Made by a program: the position numbers and the translations under genes
In this document: one piece after another, positions 33,807 to 43,595 of the stretch
How positions within the stretch are numbered: position 1 is the first letter of the stretch
Layout: every line of letters begins with the position of its first letter
The notes under the pieces: model-generated
What the model was told of the DNA's origin: nothing
Seen by the model: only the letters and a program-made list of their open reading frames with translations
The model's database searches: none
Assembly: GCF_030544485.1 (NCBI RefSeq)
Contig: NZ_CP130610.1
Coordinates: forward strand, 248,001 to 312,000
Length of the DNA stretch: 64,000 nt
Source of the DNA: Halomonas sp. HAL1
Lineage (GTDB): Bacteria > Pseudomonadota > Gammaproteobacteria > Pseudomonadales > Halomonadaceae
Direction of reading: 5' to 3'

Positions 33807-34154
33807 CCGCCAGCACGCGCCTATTGGCTCTACATGCTTAGATTTCGTCATTTGATTTAACACGACTGACTCCGACGATCAGGATTCAGCCACGCGAGCC
33901 TTCTAAAGTTTAACGCTTGGCGAGAAGACACCACCAAACGCGGTCCTATCAGCTTTAGCTCGTATCCCCTCAGTGATGAATAGGCACATCACCTTGGGGC
34001 CAGACAAGAAGCTAACAGTTTAAGCTGCTAGCGCGCCTTGAGCGTAGTTTTCGTCATTTGCGACTATTTTTCGTGATGTGGGATTTACGAGATACATCAC
34101 GCTCTCGGCATGCACCGCAAGGGTTGTCACCGGCGTCGAAACCATGTCGCCCCC
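33777..34154 (-). ncRNA. ssrA: Transfer-messenger RNA (tmRNA)
   Basis: 378 nt. The 5' end GGGGGCG pairs with CGCCUCC before the 3' ACCA to form the tRNA-like acceptor; the T-arm GGGUUCAAUUCCCG is present. The tag frame starts at 34061 and encodes ANDENYAQGALAA, with a UAA at 34020-34022. tmRNA rescues stalled ribosomes and marks the truncated protein for proteolysis. SmpB, its partner, is encoded directly upstream on the same strand. The gene is intact because the island supplies the last 31 bp. Confidence 0.97.
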
Positions 34155-34169
34155 TTATTACAAGTGAGC

Positions 34170-34198
34170 ATTCTAACGTGCTCACACTTGATTGACCA
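34170..34198 (-). promoter_or_regulatory. ssrA promoter
   Basis: On the minus strand TGGTCA (34193-34198), 17 bp, TAGAAT (34170-34175); the mature tmRNA starts 15 bp further. An inverted repeat GTGAGCA / TGCTCAC overlaps the -10 element. It lies between smpB and ssrA. Confidence 0.55.
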
Positions 34199-34199
34199 G

Positions 34200-34691
34200 T
34201 TATGCCTTATTATGTTCCCGCATAATTCGACCTTTTTGACGGCTCCAATCTCGATCTTTTTCAGTGGCGCGCTTGTCGTGCAGCTGTTTACCGGTCACCA
34301 GTGCCAATTCGCACTTCACTTTATTGCGTTTCCAGTAAAGCTTCAGGGGCACACAGGTGTGACCTTTGTCCTGGGTGATCGAAAAGATTTTGGCGATCTC
34401 TTTGCGATGCAGCAGCAGTTTGCGAGTGCGCGTTGGGTCGGCAATTTCATGGGTGCTAGCCGTATTTAACGGCATGATGTGGCTGCCCAGCAGAAACGCT
34501 TCACCATTACGAACTAATATATAGGTGTCAGTGAGCTGGGCTTTGCCAGCACGCAGGCTTTTAACTTCCCAGCCAGCGAGTGATAGCCCAGCTTCGAAGG
34601 TTTCATCGATATGATATTCAAACCGTGCCTTCTTATTTTGGGCGATAACGCTGCTACCGGGACCCTTACTGTTACCTTTCTTAGTGGCCAT
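34200..34691 (-). CDS. smpB: SsrA-binding protein SmpB
   Basis: 163 aa, normal length. Motifs: [51 protein letters not shown] and the basic C-terminal tail ([24 protein letters not shown]) that enters the ribosomal mRNA channel. It binds the tRNA-like part of tmRNA and brings it to stalled ribosomes. The gene is next to ssrA on the same strand, the common gammaproteobacterial layout. Confidence 0.97.
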   Translation of the reverse strand: MATKKGNSKGPGSSVIAQNKKARFEYHIDETFEAGLSLAGWEVKSLRAGKAQLTDTYILVRNGEAFLLGSHIMPLNTASTHEIADPTRTRKLLLHRKEIAKIFSITQDKGHTCVPLKLYWKRNKVKCELALVTGKQLHDKRATEKDRDWSRQKGRIMREHNKA

Positions 34692-34817
34692 GGAACCTCA
34701 TAATTAATCTGTCAGTGGCATCCCCTTCGTTATTTGGGGAGGCGTGATACCATTTAAGGTCTGAAATAATGTTTCCCATGATACGCTTTGGGCACTGTGA
34801 AGTCAGCGGAGAGGTCA

Positions 34818-35252
34818 ATGCCAACCGTCAATCGTTCCGCCTTGGTGCGGCACACCCCCCAGAAAATGTTCGATTTGGTCAACGACTTCGAACGCTACCC
34901 GGAATTTTTGCCAGGTTGCCGTCATGCGCGTTTGGTCGAGCATGATGATGAGCATCTAATCGGCGAAATGACTCTTGGGCGCGCCGGCGTCGAGCAAACC
35001 ATCACCACACGCAACGACCTATTTGCACCAGAGCGTATTGAACTGTCGCTGGTAAAAGGGCCCTTCAAACGCCTAAAAGGTCGCTGGCTGTTTATCCCCA
35101 TGGGGGAGGGCGCCTGCAAGGTCAGTTTAGAAATGGAGTTTGAATTCGCAAATCGGCTGCTCGGCATGGCTTTCGGCAAGATTTTTCAGCAAATAGCTGG
35201 GCAGCTAGTCGACGCCTTCACCAAGCGCGCAAACGAGCTGTATGGCCGCTGA
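34818..35252 (+). CDS. ratA: RatA-like START-domain protein (ubiquinone-binding family)
   Basis: 144 aa of the polyketide-cyclase/COQ10 START-like fold: VRHTPQKMFDLVNDFERYPEFLPGC, EMTLGRAGVEQTITTRN and KGPFKRLKGRWLFIP. ATG 34818 follows GAGAGG. In E. coli the homologue was described as a toxin that blocks ribosome subunit association; the homologous family also binds ubiquinone, and the physiological role is debated. It overlaps rnfH by 11 bp, the conserved ratA-rnfH pair, and is divergent from smpB. Confidence 0.87.
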   Translation: MPTVNRSALVRHTPQKMFDLVNDFERYPEFLPGCRHARLVEHDDEHLIGEMTLGRAGVEQTITTRNDLFAPERIELSLVKGPFKRLKGRWLFIPMGEGACKVSLEMEFEFANRLLGMAFGKIFQQIAGQLVDAFTKRANELYGR

Positions 35253-35559
35253 GACGTTAGCGGTTGAGGTAGCCTTCGCGCTGCCGTCTAAGCAGCGCAT
35301 AGTGGCGCTACGGGTGCCTGAGGGCACCACCGCACGCCAGGCCGTTGCCTTGGCTGATTTACCGACGCTATTCCCTGACCTACCTGATGACACATTTTCT
35401 CAGGCTCCGCTCGGGATCTTCGGCAAAGCACTACGCGATCCCGACACCCAGTTGTTGCGTGAAGGAGATCGAGTAGAAGTTTACCGGCCACTGGCTATCG
35501 ATCCAAAAGTCGCTCGCTTGGAGCGTGCAAAGCGCCAAGCGAGCGAACCAGGAAGGTAA
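35242..35559 (+). CDS. rnfH: RnfH family ubiquitin-like protein
   Basis: 105 aa, RnfH/UPF0125 family with a beta-grasp fold: VEVAFALPSKQRIVALRVPEGTTARQAV, LGIFGKAL and LREGDRVEVYRPLAIDPK. The function is unclear; it is almost always next to ratA. The start overlaps the ratA coding end. A basic tail (ARLERAKRQASEPGR) closes the protein. Confidence 0.9.
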   Translation: MAAETLAVEVAFALPSKQRIVALRVPEGTTARQAVALADLPTLFPDLPDDTFSQAPLGIFGKALRDPDTQLLREGDRVEVYRPLAIDPKVARLERAKRQASEPGR

Positions 35560-35565
35560 CTTGCT

Positions 35566-36024
35566 TTAAGGCTGTGAAACGGGCTGTGTGCGTGACGGTG
35601 CCTGTAGCTGCATGTTTTCGTCTGTTAACGAATCCATTGGGTTGGTGCCCTCTGTCGCAGGCCCCATACCGTCACCGCTTTCGAACGGCAGGTCAGAAGA
35701 TAGATCACCCTCCTGATCGATATTCACCAAGCGACCCTGGGGGTCGAAAGTGAGCGTAACGCGGCGCTGTTCTACATCGCCGTATGCCTTGTCTAAACGA
35801 AACACATAGTCCCACTGGCTGGCATCAAAGGGCGCCTCTAGCAGCGGCCTGCCCATCACATAAGTGACTTGCTCTTGAGTCATGCCGGGCTGAAGTTGGC
35901 TCACCATCTCCTGAGTGACCAGGTTGCCTTGGGGGATATCGCGCTTGTACACGCCAACGTAGCTGCAGCCACTAACAACGGTCAGGGCAACGGAAAGCGT
36001 GATGATTCGAGTCAATTTTTGCAT
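35566..36024 (-). CDS. bamE: Outer membrane assembly lipoprotein BamE
   Basis: 152 aa. Signal peptide with lipobox VVSGC (lipidated Cys20), then the SmpA/OmlA domain: QGNLVTQEMVSQLQPGMTQEQV, YVMGRPLLEAPF and DYVFRLDK. It is part of the BAM complex that inserts outer-membrane beta barrels. A Pro/Thr/Gln-rich C-terminal tail extends beyond the core. The gene is divergent from fur, as omlA-fur is in Pseudomonas, and converges with rnfH, with a 6-bp gap. Confidence 0.95.
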   Translation of the reverse strand: MQKLTRIITLSVALTVVSGCSYVGVYKRDIPQGNLVTQEMVSQLQPGMTQEQVTYVMGRPLLEAPFDASQWDYVFRLDKAYGDVEQRRVTLTFDPQGRLVNIDQEGDLSSDLPFESGDGMGPATEGTNPMDSLTDENMQLQAPSRTQPVSQP

Positions 36025-36096
36025 TTGGGCCTATTCTTCACTATCGTGGTTTCGGTTGATCATACCCGACCTAACCTGTTACTGCGAAGAGCGACC

Positions 36097-36549
36097 ATGG
36101 CCGATCAGAACCATGAATTGCGCAAAGCCGGTCTGAAAGTGACCCTGCCGCGCGTCAAGATACTTCAGATTCTCGAAAATGTTTCGGGTCAGCACCACCT
36201 TAGCGCGGAAGAAGTGTATAAAACACTGATTGATGCGGGCGAAGATGTTGGCTTGGCAACTGTATACCGTGTACTGACTCAGTTTGAGTCGGCGGGGTTG
36301 GTTATTCGTCATAATTTTGACGGTGGCCACGCAGTATTTGAGATGACCCAAGAGGATCACCATGATCATATGGTGTGCCTGGAAAGCGGTGAGATCATTG
36401 AGTTTGTTGATGAAATCATTGAGCGTCGTCAGCAAGAGATCGCTGAAGAGCATGGCTACGAGTTAGTGGATCATGCGCTAGTGCTTTATGTTCGTCCGCG
36501 TGGCTCCGATGTCACCCGCCAAGACAGCGGGCCAACGAACAAGAAATAA
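36097..36549 (+). CDS. fur: Ferric uptake regulator Fur
   Basis: 150 aa. The winged-helix DNA-binding half (LRKAGLKVTLPRVKILQILE, GLATVYRVLTQFESAGL) is followed by the metal-binding dimerisation half: FEMTQEDHHDHMVCLESGEIIEF and EEHGYELVDHALVLYV, with the HHDH and other conserved histidines. The second Cys of the CxxC found in E. coli Fur is absent here (CLES), as in Pseudomonas Fur. ATG 36097 was chosen; the frame is open much further upstream. Fe2+-bound Fur represses iron uptake genes. Confidence 0.95.
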   Translation: MADQNHELRKAGLKVTLPRVKILQILENVSGQHHLSAEEVYKTLIDAGEDVGLATVYRVLTQFESAGLVIRHNFDGGHAVFEMTQEDHHDHMVCLESGEIIEFVDEIIERRQQEIAEEHGYELVDHALVLYVRPRGSDVTRQDSGPTNKK

Positions 36550-36587
36550 TGTTCGTGGATAGACACTGCACGCGGCTCGAAAATATG

Positions 36588-36651
36588 AACGCCCCTGCAT
36601 TACCTGTTTAAATTCGCCATCAATGGAATTTGTCAGGTAATGAGGGGCGTT
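36588..36651. terminator. Long-stem terminator between fur and recN
   Basis: AACGCCCCTGCATTACCTG (36588-36606) pairs with CAGGTAATGAGGGGCGTT (36634-36651), one mismatch, loop 27 bases, followed by TTATTTT on the plus strand. It serves fur and possibly the convergent recN transcript. Confidence 0.75.
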
Positions 36652-36692
36652 TTATTTTGCCGCGTATAAAGTACTGGTAGATGCTCTTCTAG

Positions 36693-38366
36693 TCAGTGCG
36701 GCGGGCGCTGGCTAGCGTGTAGCATTTCACGGGCATGGGCGAGGGTTTGGTCAGAAAGCGTCACGCCGCCCAGCATGCGTGCCAGCTCGCTGATACGCCC
36801 TTGTTCATCGAGCAGCGCCATCTGGGTCAGCGTGGTGTCGCGTTTTGCCTGTTTCTCGATATGCAGGTGCTGGTGCGCCTGGGCCGCCACTTGGGGTAGG
36901 TGAGTCACGGTCATTACTTGGCCGTTTTCACCTAGCTTGCGCAGTAATTGACCAACGATTTCTGCGGTCGCGCCCGAAATGCCCACATCCACTTCGTCAA
37001 ATACTAAGCTAGGCACCGTTGAGTGCGTCGCCGCGACCACTTGAATCGCCAGGCTAATCCGCGACAATTCGCCGCCGGAGGCGACTTTCGTTAGTGGCCG
37101 CGCAGGCTGACCGGGGTTAGCGCTGATCAAAAATTGCACACGATCAAGGCCTTCAGGAGAGGGCGCCTCTTTCGCGGTGACCTCTACTTCAAAGCGGGCC
37201 TTACCCATGGCTAAAAAGCCCAGCTGTTGCTGCACTTCTTTGCCCAAACGAAGCGCGGCTTTTTGACGGCTCTCGCTGAGTTTTTTCGCTTCCTGGTGAT
37301 AGCTTTCGCGTAGCTCCACTACTTGTGCACTCAGTGCCTCAAGATCATTCCCTCCCTCTTCTAACTGCGCGACTTCTCGCTGTAGGTCAGCATGCAGGGC
37401 GCATAGCTCGTCGGGGGCAACGTGGTGCTTGCGAGCAATTCGATGTACGTCGGTCATGCGCTCTTCCACCCAAGCCAGCCGCTCAGGGTCGAGCTCGGTG
37501 GTGCTGGCGAGACGATTGAGCTCGCTGGAAGCCTCTTCCACTTGAATACGGGCATCGCTCAGCATGGCGAGCGTATTGGCCAGCGTGCCTTTGTCGCTAC
37601 CCGGCAGCGCGCTTAAATGGGCGGAAGCCTGGTTGAGTAGCGAAAGCGCGCCCCCTTCATCGCTGGCGCAACAGTCAGCGGCAAACTGTGTCTCACGCAG
37701 CGTCTCCTCAGCATGCGCGAGCGTGTGCTGCTCTTCTTCCAGGGTGGCCAGCTCACCTTCTGCTAAACCGAGCTGATCCAGCTCTTCTACCTGATAACGC
37801 AGTAGCTGCCGTTTGGCTTCTACTTCGCTGCCTTCTTCGCTTAGCTTTTTCAGCTGCCGACGCGCATTGCGCCACTCGCGAAACGTAATGGCCAGTTGAG
37901 CGGTTGCGTCGTTTAGGCTCGCGTAGTCATCGAGTAAGGCAAGGTGGGTCTCCTCACGCATTAATGCATGATGGGCGTGCTGACCATGAATCTGGATCAA
38001 CTGCTCGCCGAGGGATTTGAGGTCCGAGATAGTTGCTGGTTGGCCGTTAATCCACGCTTTGGAGCGTCCGTTGGCAGTCACGACACGGCGCAGCAAGCAC
38101 TCATCAGCAGGGAGCTCACGGGCTGACAGCCACTCAACGGCAGCGGGCAGGTGCTGGATATCGAAACGGGCGGAAAGGTCGGTACGCTCGCGACCATGGC
38201 GAACGCTCCCGGCATCAGCGCGTTCGCCAAGGCATAGCCCTAAAGCGCCCAAAAGAATCGATTTGCCCGCCCCGGTTTCCCCGGTAATGGCCGTCATGCC
38301 ACCGGTTAGGTCGAGTTCTAAATGATCAACGATAGCGAAATCTTGAATAGCTAGCTGAGTAAGCAT
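36693..38366 (-). CDS. recN: DNA repair protein RecN
   Basis: 557 aa SMC-like ATPase. Walker A GETGAGKSILL lies near the N-terminus; a long central coiled coil (about residues 160-370) separates it from the C-terminal half with LSRISLAIQVV signature and VFDEVDVGISG (Walker B). It holds broken chromosome ends together for RecA-dependent repair and is usually SOS-induced. It is divergent from grpE, a common gammaproteobacterial arrangement. No LexA box was identified by eye in the 210-bp gap. Confidence 0.95.
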   Translation of the reverse strand: MLTQLAIQDFAIVDHLELDLTGGMTAITGETGAGKSILLGALGLCLGERADAGSVRHGRERTDLSARFDIQHLPAAVEWLSARELPADECLLRRVVTANGRSKAWINGQPATISDLKSLGEQLIQIHGQHAHHALMREETHLALLDDYASLNDATAQLAITFREWRNARRQLKKLSEEGSEVEAKRQLLRYQVEELDQLGLAEGELATLEEEQHTLAHAEETLRETQFAADCCASDEGGALSLLNQASAHLSALPGSDKGTLANTLAMLSDARIQVEEASSELNRLASTTELDPERLAWVEERMTDVHRIARKHHVAPDELCALHADLQREVAQLEEGGNDLEALSAQVVELRESYHQEAKKLSESRQKAALRLGKEVQQQLGFLAMGKARFEVEVTAKEAPSPEGLDRVQFLISANPGQPARPLTKVASGGELSRISLAIQVVAATHSTVPSLVFDEVDVGISGATAEIVGQLLRKLGENGQVMTVTHLPQVAAQAHQHLHIEKQAKRDTTLTQMALLDEQGRISELARMLGGVTLSDQTLAHAREMLHASQRPPH

Positions 38367-38458
38367 GACGCCTCCCGAGACGGTACAGCATTGAAGCTGG
38401 ATACTTATCCAATAGTTGTTGATTTATACAGTAGTTAATAACTCACTTCAATGCACCT

Positions 38459-38486
38459 CTTGAGATGGAATTTATGGCCCCCATAT
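38459..38486 (+). promoter_or_regulatory. Sigma-32 (heat-shock) promoter of grpE
   Basis: CTTGAG (38459-38464), a 14-bp spacer and CCCCATAT (38479-38486) match the RpoH consensus CTTGAA-N11-15-CCCCATnT at nearly all positions. The grpE start is 90 bp downstream. Confidence 0.88.
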
Positions 38487-38576
38487 AGCGTGCATGATCA
38501 GTTAAGGCTAGTAACTAACGGCTTACTTCTTTGCGCGCAGCCCGCGTGGCAGCGCCCTACTTAATAGGAGCACAAC

Positions 38577-39218
38577 ATGGCGAAAGAACCGCAAACACCG
38601 ATGGATGACGAGCTGGCCCGCCACGAGCAAGAAGCGGATGGCGTCGAACAAGCGGAAGAGCAGGCCGCCGAAGAGCGCTTGATGGAAGGCGAGCTGGAAG
38701 GATTGATCAATGACGAAGAGTCGTTTGAAGGCAGTGTCGATAATCCTGAAGCAGAAATGCTGGCCGCTCAGGTAGGCGAGCTCGAGCAGAGCTTGGCCGA
38801 GGCCAAGGATCAAGCCCTGCGCGCCGCTGCGGAAGCGCAAAACGTGCGTCGCCGTGCTGAGCAAGAAGCCGAGAAAGCGCGCAAGTTTGCCCTAGAGAAG
38901 TTCGTTAAAGAACTGCTGCCGGTCGTTGATAGCTTGGAGAAAGCGCTTGAGACCATGGAAGAGGGAGCCTCGGAGATCCACCGCGAAGGCGTTTCCATGA
39001 CCTTGAAAATGCAATTGGATGTACTCAACAAGTTCGGCGTGGAAAGCATTGAGCCCCACGGCGAGCCTTTCGACCCTCAAGTGCATGAAGCCATGACCAT
39101 GGTGCCTAACCCGGATCTTGATCCCAACACCGTGATGGACGTTATGCAAAAAGGCTATTTACTCAATGGACGCTTGGTGCGCCCGGCCATGGTCGTAGTG
39201 AGCCAAAAAGCCAATTAA
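38577..39218 (+). CDS. grpE: Nucleotide exchange factor GrpE
   Basis: 213 aa. An acidic N-terminal half with a long coiled coil ([27 protein letters not shown]) leads to the beta domain: VEKALE... then [20 protein letters not shown] and [20 protein letters not shown]. It forms a dimer and releases ADP from DnaK. AATAGGAG precedes the ATG. It is the first gene of the grpE-dnaK-dnaJ group; dnaK and dnaJ follow, and grpE and dnaK have their own heat-shock promoters. Confidence 0.96.
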   Translation: MAKEPQTPMDDELARHEQEADGVEQAEEQAAEERLMEGELEGLINDEESFEGSVDNPEAEMLAAQVGELEQSLAEAKDQALRAAAEAQNVRRRAEQEAEKARKFALEKFVKELLPVVDSLEKALETMEEGASEIHREGVSMTLKMQLDVLNKFGVESIEPHGEPFDPQVHEAMTMVPNPDLDPNTVMDVMQKGYLLNGRLVRPAMVVVSQKAN

Positions 39219-39263
39219 GCAAATGGCTGCGTAGGGTAAGAAAGCAGGGTGTGAAAAAAAACC

Positions 39264-39291
39264 CTTGAAAAGTCAGCGGCGGCCCCCAAAT
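39264..39291 (+). promoter_or_regulatory. Sigma-32 (heat-shock) promoter of dnaK
   Basis: CTTGAA (39264-39269), a 14-bp spacer and CCCCAAAT (39284-39291) fit the RpoH consensus, with the same geometry as the grpE promoter. The dnaK start is 85 bp downstream. Confidence 0.9.
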
Positions 39292-39376
39292 AAAGGGCAA
39301 CCCCGCGGGGAAACCCGCAGACAAGCTTTAAAAGCTAAATTTCAGTTTTGTAACAACCGAATTCGAGGTTATTGCT

Positions 39377-41311
39377 ATGGGACGTATAATTGGTATCGAC
39401 CTGGGCACCACTAACTCTTGTGTGGCCGTGCTCGATGGTGACAGCGCTAAAGTTATTGAAAACGCCGAAGGCGGCCGTACAACGCCTTCTATCATCGCTT
39501 ATACAGACGATGGCGAAACGCTGGTCGGTCAGGCGGCTAAACGCCAAGCGGTGACTAACCCAGAAAACACGCTGTACGCCATCAAGCGCCTTATTGGCCG
39601 TCGCTTTAAAGACGACGTTGTCCAAAAAGATATCAAAATGGTGCCGTACAAGATCACCGAAGCAGATAACGGTGATGCCTGGGTTGAAGTAAAAGGCAAA
39701 AAAATGGCACCGCCGCAGGTTAGCGCGGAAGTGTTGAAGAAAATGAAGAAGACCGCCGAAGACTACTTGGGCGAAACGGTCACTGAAGCGGTTATTACCG
39801 TGCCGGCCTACTTCAACGACAGCCAGCGTCAGGCGACCAAAGATGCCGGCCGCATTGCCGGTCTAGACGTTAAGCGCATTATTAACGAGCCGACCGCTGC
39901 CGCACTGGCCTACGGTATGGACAAATCCCGCGGCGACAAAACCATCGCGGTCTACGACCTGGGTGGCGGTACTTTCGATATCTCGATCATCGAAATTGCC
40001 GATGTTGACGGCGAAACCCAGTTTGAAGTGTTGGCCACCAACGGTGACACCTTCCTGGGCGGCGAAGATTTCGACTTGGCGCTGATCAACTATCTGGTTG
40101 ACCAGTTCAAGGCTGACAGCGGTATTGACCTGTCTGGCGACAATCTGGCCATGCAGCGTCTGAAAGAAGCCGCTGAGAAAGCCAAAATTGAGCTTTCCAG
40201 CGCTCAGCAGACTGACGTGAACCTGCCTTACATCACCGCCGACAACACTGGCCCGAAACACCTTAACGTTAAGGTGACACGCGCCAAGCTGGAGTCGCTG
40301 GTAGAAGATCTGGTTCAGCGTTCACTCGAGCCGTGCAAAATGGCACTGAAAGATGCTGGCTTGTCTGCGTCTGAAATCGACGAAGTGATCCTGGTCGGTG
40401 GCCAGACACGTATGCCGATGGTGCAGAAGAAAGCCGCTGACTTCTTCGGTAAAGAAGCACGCAAAGACGTTAACCCGGACGAAGCGGTTGCCGTTGGTGC
40501 CGCGATTCAGGGCGGCGTACTCGGTGGCGACGTTAAAGACGTGCTGCTGCTCGACGTTACTCCGCTAACTCTGGGTATCGAAACCCTGGGTGGCGTGATG
40601 ACGCCGCTGATCGAAAAGAACACCACCATCCCGACCAAGAAGACACAAACCTTCTCAACGGCGGATGACAACCAGACGGCCGTAACCATTCACGCCGTAC
40701 AGGGTGAGCGTAAGCAAGTGTCGCAGAATAAGTCGCTGGGTCGTTTTGATCTTGCTGACATTCCGCCTGCACCGCGCGGCGTACCGCAGATCGAAGTCGC
40801 CTTCGACTTGGATGCCAACGGCATTCTGAACGTATCGGCGAAAGACAAGGCCACTGGTAAAGAGCAGTCGATTGTCATCAAGGCGTCTAGCGGCCTGTCC
40901 GAGGAAGAAGTCGAGCAGATGGTGCGCGATGCCGAAGCTCACGCCGAAGAAGATAAGAAGTTCGAAGAGCTGGTGCAGCTGCGTAACCAAGCTGACGGCA
41001 TGATTCACGCCACACGCAAAACGTTGGAAGAAGCAGGCGACAAAGCGACTGACGACGAGAAGCAGGCGATTGAAACGGCCATCAGCGAGCTGGAAGAAGC
41101 GGTTAAAAGCGACGATGTCGATAACATTCAGAAGAAACTGGATGCATTGACTGAAGCCTCTGGCCAGCTAGCCCAAAAGATGTACGCCGAGCAGGCAGAA
41201 GCGGCTCAGCAAGAGGGCGGTGAAGGTGCCGAAAACACAGGTTCCAAGCCGGAAGATGACGTGGTTGACGCCGAGTACGAAGAAGTCAACGACGATCAGA
41301 AAAAGCAGTAA
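39377..41311 (+). CDS. dnaK: Hsp70 chaperone DnaK
   Basis: 644 aa, full length. The ATPase domain has [30 protein letters not shown] and [11 protein letters not shown]; the substrate-binding domain begins near [14 protein letters not shown]; the helical lid and a Gly-rich acidic tail ([17 protein letters not shown]) follow. It folds and protects proteins with DnaJ and GrpE, using ATP. The start is at an ATG after GAGGTTATTGCT. The C-terminal DAEYEE motif is typical of proteobacterial DnaK. Confidence 0.98.
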   Translation: MGRIIGIDLGTTNSCVAVLDGDSAKVIENAEGGRTTPSIIAYTDDGETLVGQAAKRQAVTNPENTLYAIKRLIGRRFKDDVVQKDIKMVPYKITEADNGDAWVEVKGKKMAPPQVSAEVLKKMKKTAEDYLGETVTEAVITVPAYFNDSQRQATKDAGRIAGLDVKRIINEPTAAALAYGMDKSRGDKTIAVYDLGGGTFDISIIEIADVDGETQFEVLATNGDTFLGGEDFDLALINYLVDQFKADSGIDLSGDNLAMQRLKEAAEKAKIELSSAQQTDVNLPYITADNTGPKHLNVKVTRAKLESLVEDLVQRSLEPCKMALKDAGLSASEIDEVILVGGQTRMPMVQKKAADFFGKEARKDVNPDEAVAVGAAIQGGVLGGDVKDVLLLDVTPLTLGIETLGGVMTPLIEKNTTIPTKKTQTFSTADDNQTAVTIHAVQGERKQVSQNKSLGRFDLADIPPAPRGVPQIEVAFDLDANGILNVSAKDKATGKEQSIVIKASSGLSEEEVEQMVRDAEAHAEEDKKFEELVQLRNQADGMIHATRKTLEEAGDKATDDEKQAIETAISELEEAVKSDDVDNIQKKLDALTEASGQLAQKMYAEQAEAAQQEGGEGAENTGSKPEDDVVDAEYEEVNDDQKKQ

Positions 41312-41339
41312 CAACCTCTTTCTGCCAAGGAAAGCGGTG

Positions 41340-41361
41340 ACGCGGGAGCTTACTCCCGCGT
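41340..41361 (+). terminator. Hairpin between dnaK and dnaJ
   Basis: A perfect 9-bp stem ACGCGGGAG / CTCCCGCGT with loop CTTA lies 28 bp after dnaK. There is no strong U-tract, so it likely reduces but does not stop readthrough into dnaJ. Confidence 0.6.
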
Positions 41362-41460
41362 TGCTGTTTCCGCGGCCAAAACGCACGTAGCTAACGGAAT
41401 AGATCATTACCTAGCTAAAAGTGCAGTTGAGTGCGTAGCTAACCAGGAGGCGTAGGGCCT

Positions 41461-42606
41461 ATGTCCAAACGCGATTATTACGAAGTCCTGGGTGTCGAAA
41501 AAGGGGCCGATCAGAAAGAGATCAAGAAGGCCTATCGCCGTCTGGCGCAAAAATTCCACCCTGATCGAAACCCGGACGATAACACCTCAGCGGAAAAATT
41601 CCGTGAAGTGTCCGAAGCGTATGAAGTGCTTAGCGACGGCGAGAAACGCGCAGCTTATGACCAGTTCGGCCATGCAGGCGTTGATGGCCAAGGCGGCGGC
41701 GGTGGTTTCGGCGGCGCAGGCGCTGGTGATTTCAGCGACATTTTCGGCGATGTGTTTGGCGATATTTTTGGCGGTGGCGGTGGCCGTCGTCGTGGCCCCA
41801 ACGCCCCGGCGCGCGGTTCCGACCTGCGCTATAACCTAGAGCTGGATCTGGAAAACGCCGTTTCAGGCACCACAGTCGATATCCGCGTACCGCGGCATAT
41901 CGAGTGTGACCGTTGCGATGGCGGTGGTGCGGAGCCGGGCTCTTCTAAAGAAACGTGCCCTACCTGTCATGGCCACGGTCAAGTGCGTATGCAGCAGGGC
42001 TTTTTCGCCGTGCAGCAAACGTGTCCCACCTGTCATGGTTCTGGTCAGCACATTAAAGTGCCGTGCCACAAGTGTAATGGCGAAGGGCGCGTACGTGAGA
42101 CACGCACGCTTTCCGTGAAGATTCCGCCTGGTGTAGATACTGGTGATCGTATTCGTTTGAACGGTGAAGGCGAAAGCGGTATTAACGGTGGCCCGCCCGG
42201 TGATCTTTACGTGCAGGTAGCCATCAAACCGCACCATATCTTCCAGCGTGACGGTAAACACCTGCAGTGTGACGTGCCGATCAACTTCGTCGACGCGGCG
42301 CTAGGTGGCGAGCTTGAAGTGCCCACACTTGATGGTCGCGTGAAGCTGAAGATTCCGCCGGAAACCCAAACCGGCAAGCTGTTCCGCCTGCGTGGTAAAG
42401 GCGTGAAGCCCGTACGCGGTGGCATGCCAGGCGACTTGCTATGCAAGGTAGTGGTCGAGACACCAGTCAAGCTCAATGACGAGCAGCGCGACCTACTGCG
42501 CAAGCTGCAAGAGAGCTTCGACGGCAGCAACAGCCACAGCCACTCGCCGAAGAAGACTGGTTTCTTCGATAGCGTGAAGAGCTTCTTTGAAGATATGAAG
42601 CCGTAA
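41461..42606 (+). CDS. dnaJ: Chaperone DnaJ
   Basis: 381 aa. J domain with the HPD motif ([10 protein letters not shown]), a Gly/Phe-rich segment ([13 protein letters not shown]), four zinc-binding CxxCxGxG repeats ([32 protein letters not shown]) and the C-terminal substrate domains. It stimulates DnaK ATPase and hands over clients. CAGGAGG is upstream of the ATG. It ends in a rho-independent terminator. Confidence 0.97.
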   Translation: MSKRDYYEVLGVEKGADQKEIKKAYRRLAQKFHPDRNPDDNTSAEKFREVSEAYEVLSDGEKRAAYDQFGHAGVDGQGGGGGFGGAGAGDFSDIFGDVFGDIFGGGGGRRRGPNAPARGSDLRYNLELDLENAVSGTTVDIRVPRHIECDRCDGGGAEPGSSKETCPTCHGHGQVRMQQGFFAVQQTCPTCHGSGQHIKVPCHKCNGEGRVRETRTLSVKIPPGVDTGDRIRLNGEGESGINGGPPGDLYVQVAIKPHHIFQRDGKHLQCDVPINFVDAALGGELEVPTLDGRVKLKIPPETQTGKLFRLRGKGVKPVRGGMPGDLLCKVVVETPVKLNDEQRDLLRKLQESFDGSNSHSHSPKKTGFFDSVKSFFEDMKP

Positions 42607-42645
42607 AGCTGAGATGATGGTAGTAAGTTAGATGTTTGATTCAAA

Positions 42646-42671
42646 GACCCTCGGTTCGCCCGGGGGTTTTT
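42646..42671 (+). terminator. Terminator of dnaJ
   Basis: ACCCTCGG-TTCG-CCCGGGGGT with a short mismatch, followed by TTTTTG, 40 bp after dnaJ. Confidence 0.7.
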
Positions 42672-42683
42672 GCTGTTTAGGAA

Positions 42684-43595
42684 ATGCTGCGCACAATGGA
42701 TCACCTTGAAGAAAAGCCCACCATGGGCATTTTGCTGCGGGTACTGTCTGGCCTGCTTTTTACCGGCATGCTGGTGTGTATTAAGGCAGTCAGTGACGAA
42801 GTGCCGGTGGGGCAGTCGGTGTTTTACCGTTCGCTGTTTGCGCTGCTGCCTATCGTCGTGTTTCTTCTGGTGCGTCGGGAGTTTCCTCGGGGGTTGGCGA
42901 CGCGCCGCCCGTTGGGTCATGCGCTCCGTTCCGGGCTGGGGGCGGCAGCCATGTTTGCCTCTTTTGCGGCGGTGGCACTATTACCAGTGGCCGAAGCGAC
43001 GCTGCTTGCACAGCTAACGCCGGTCTTTATGGCGATAGGAGGTGTGCTGCTCTTAAGGGAGCGTTGCTCACTTTATCGTGCGGGCGGCATAGTATTGGCG
43101 CTTGCTGGTGTCGCTGTGCTGATTTTGCCTGGGCTGGGCGCTAGTTCAAGCAATGGCCACATAACCGGGTACGCGCTTGGGGCGCTGGGTGCGCTCTTAA
43201 CTGCTGGGGCGCTACTGACCGTCAGACGTATTTCGCGAACTGAAACGGCAGCATCAATTGCATTCTACTTTATTGTGGTAGCAGCGCTGGCTGGGCTGGC
43301 AACGATGCCATTGGGCTGGGCAGCGCTTAACCGGGTGGAGTTTTCGCTGCTGGTGTTATCGGGCCTATTTGGCGGCGCAGCGCACATTGCGATGACATTA
43401 GCGTTGCGCTATGCCGAGGCGTCGCGCTTGGCGCCTTTTGAATATATTGCCCTGGTGTGGCCCGTGCTCGCCGATTGGGTGCTGTTTGGAATACCGGTCT
43501 CCAGCGGCTTCCTGCTAGCGCTACCGCTCATGTTATCCGGGGTGGCGTTAGCGGCAATGGAAGGGCGGCGGCTTAAATGGCTGCTTCGACGATAA
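42684..43595 (+). CDS. EamA-family (DMT) transporter
   Basis: 303 aa with ten predicted helices in two repeated EamA halves, e.g. VLSGLLFTGMLVCIKAVSDE, LLAQLTPVFMAIGGVLLLRER and ASRLAPFEYIALVWPVLADW. It is likely an inner-membrane exporter of metabolites or amino acids; the substrate cannot be inferred. The start is uncertain: ATG at 42684, 42696 (MDHLEEKP) and 42723 (MGILLRV) are in frame and no clear Shine-Dalgarno decides. Its 3' end overlaps the convergent ABC ATPase gene by 23 bp. Confidence 0.85.
   Translation: MLRTMDHLEEKPTMGILLRVLSGLLFTGMLVCIKAVSDEVPVGQSVFYRSLFALLPIVVFLLVRREFPRGLATRRPLGHALRSGLGAAAMFASFAAVALLPVAEATLLAQLTPVFMAIGGVLLLRERCSLYRAGGIVLALAGVAVLILPGLGASSSNGHITGYALGALGALLTAGALLTVRRISRTETAASIAFYFIVVAALAGLATMPLGWAALNRVEFSLLVLSGLFGGAAHIAMTLALRYAEASRLAPFEYIALVWPVLADWVLFGIPVSSGFLLALPLMLSGVALAAMEGRRLKWLLRR

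Noticed and set aside
38367..38576. LexA box controlling recN
   Set aside because: No CTGT-N8-ACAG-like palindrome was found by eye in the recN-grpE gap.
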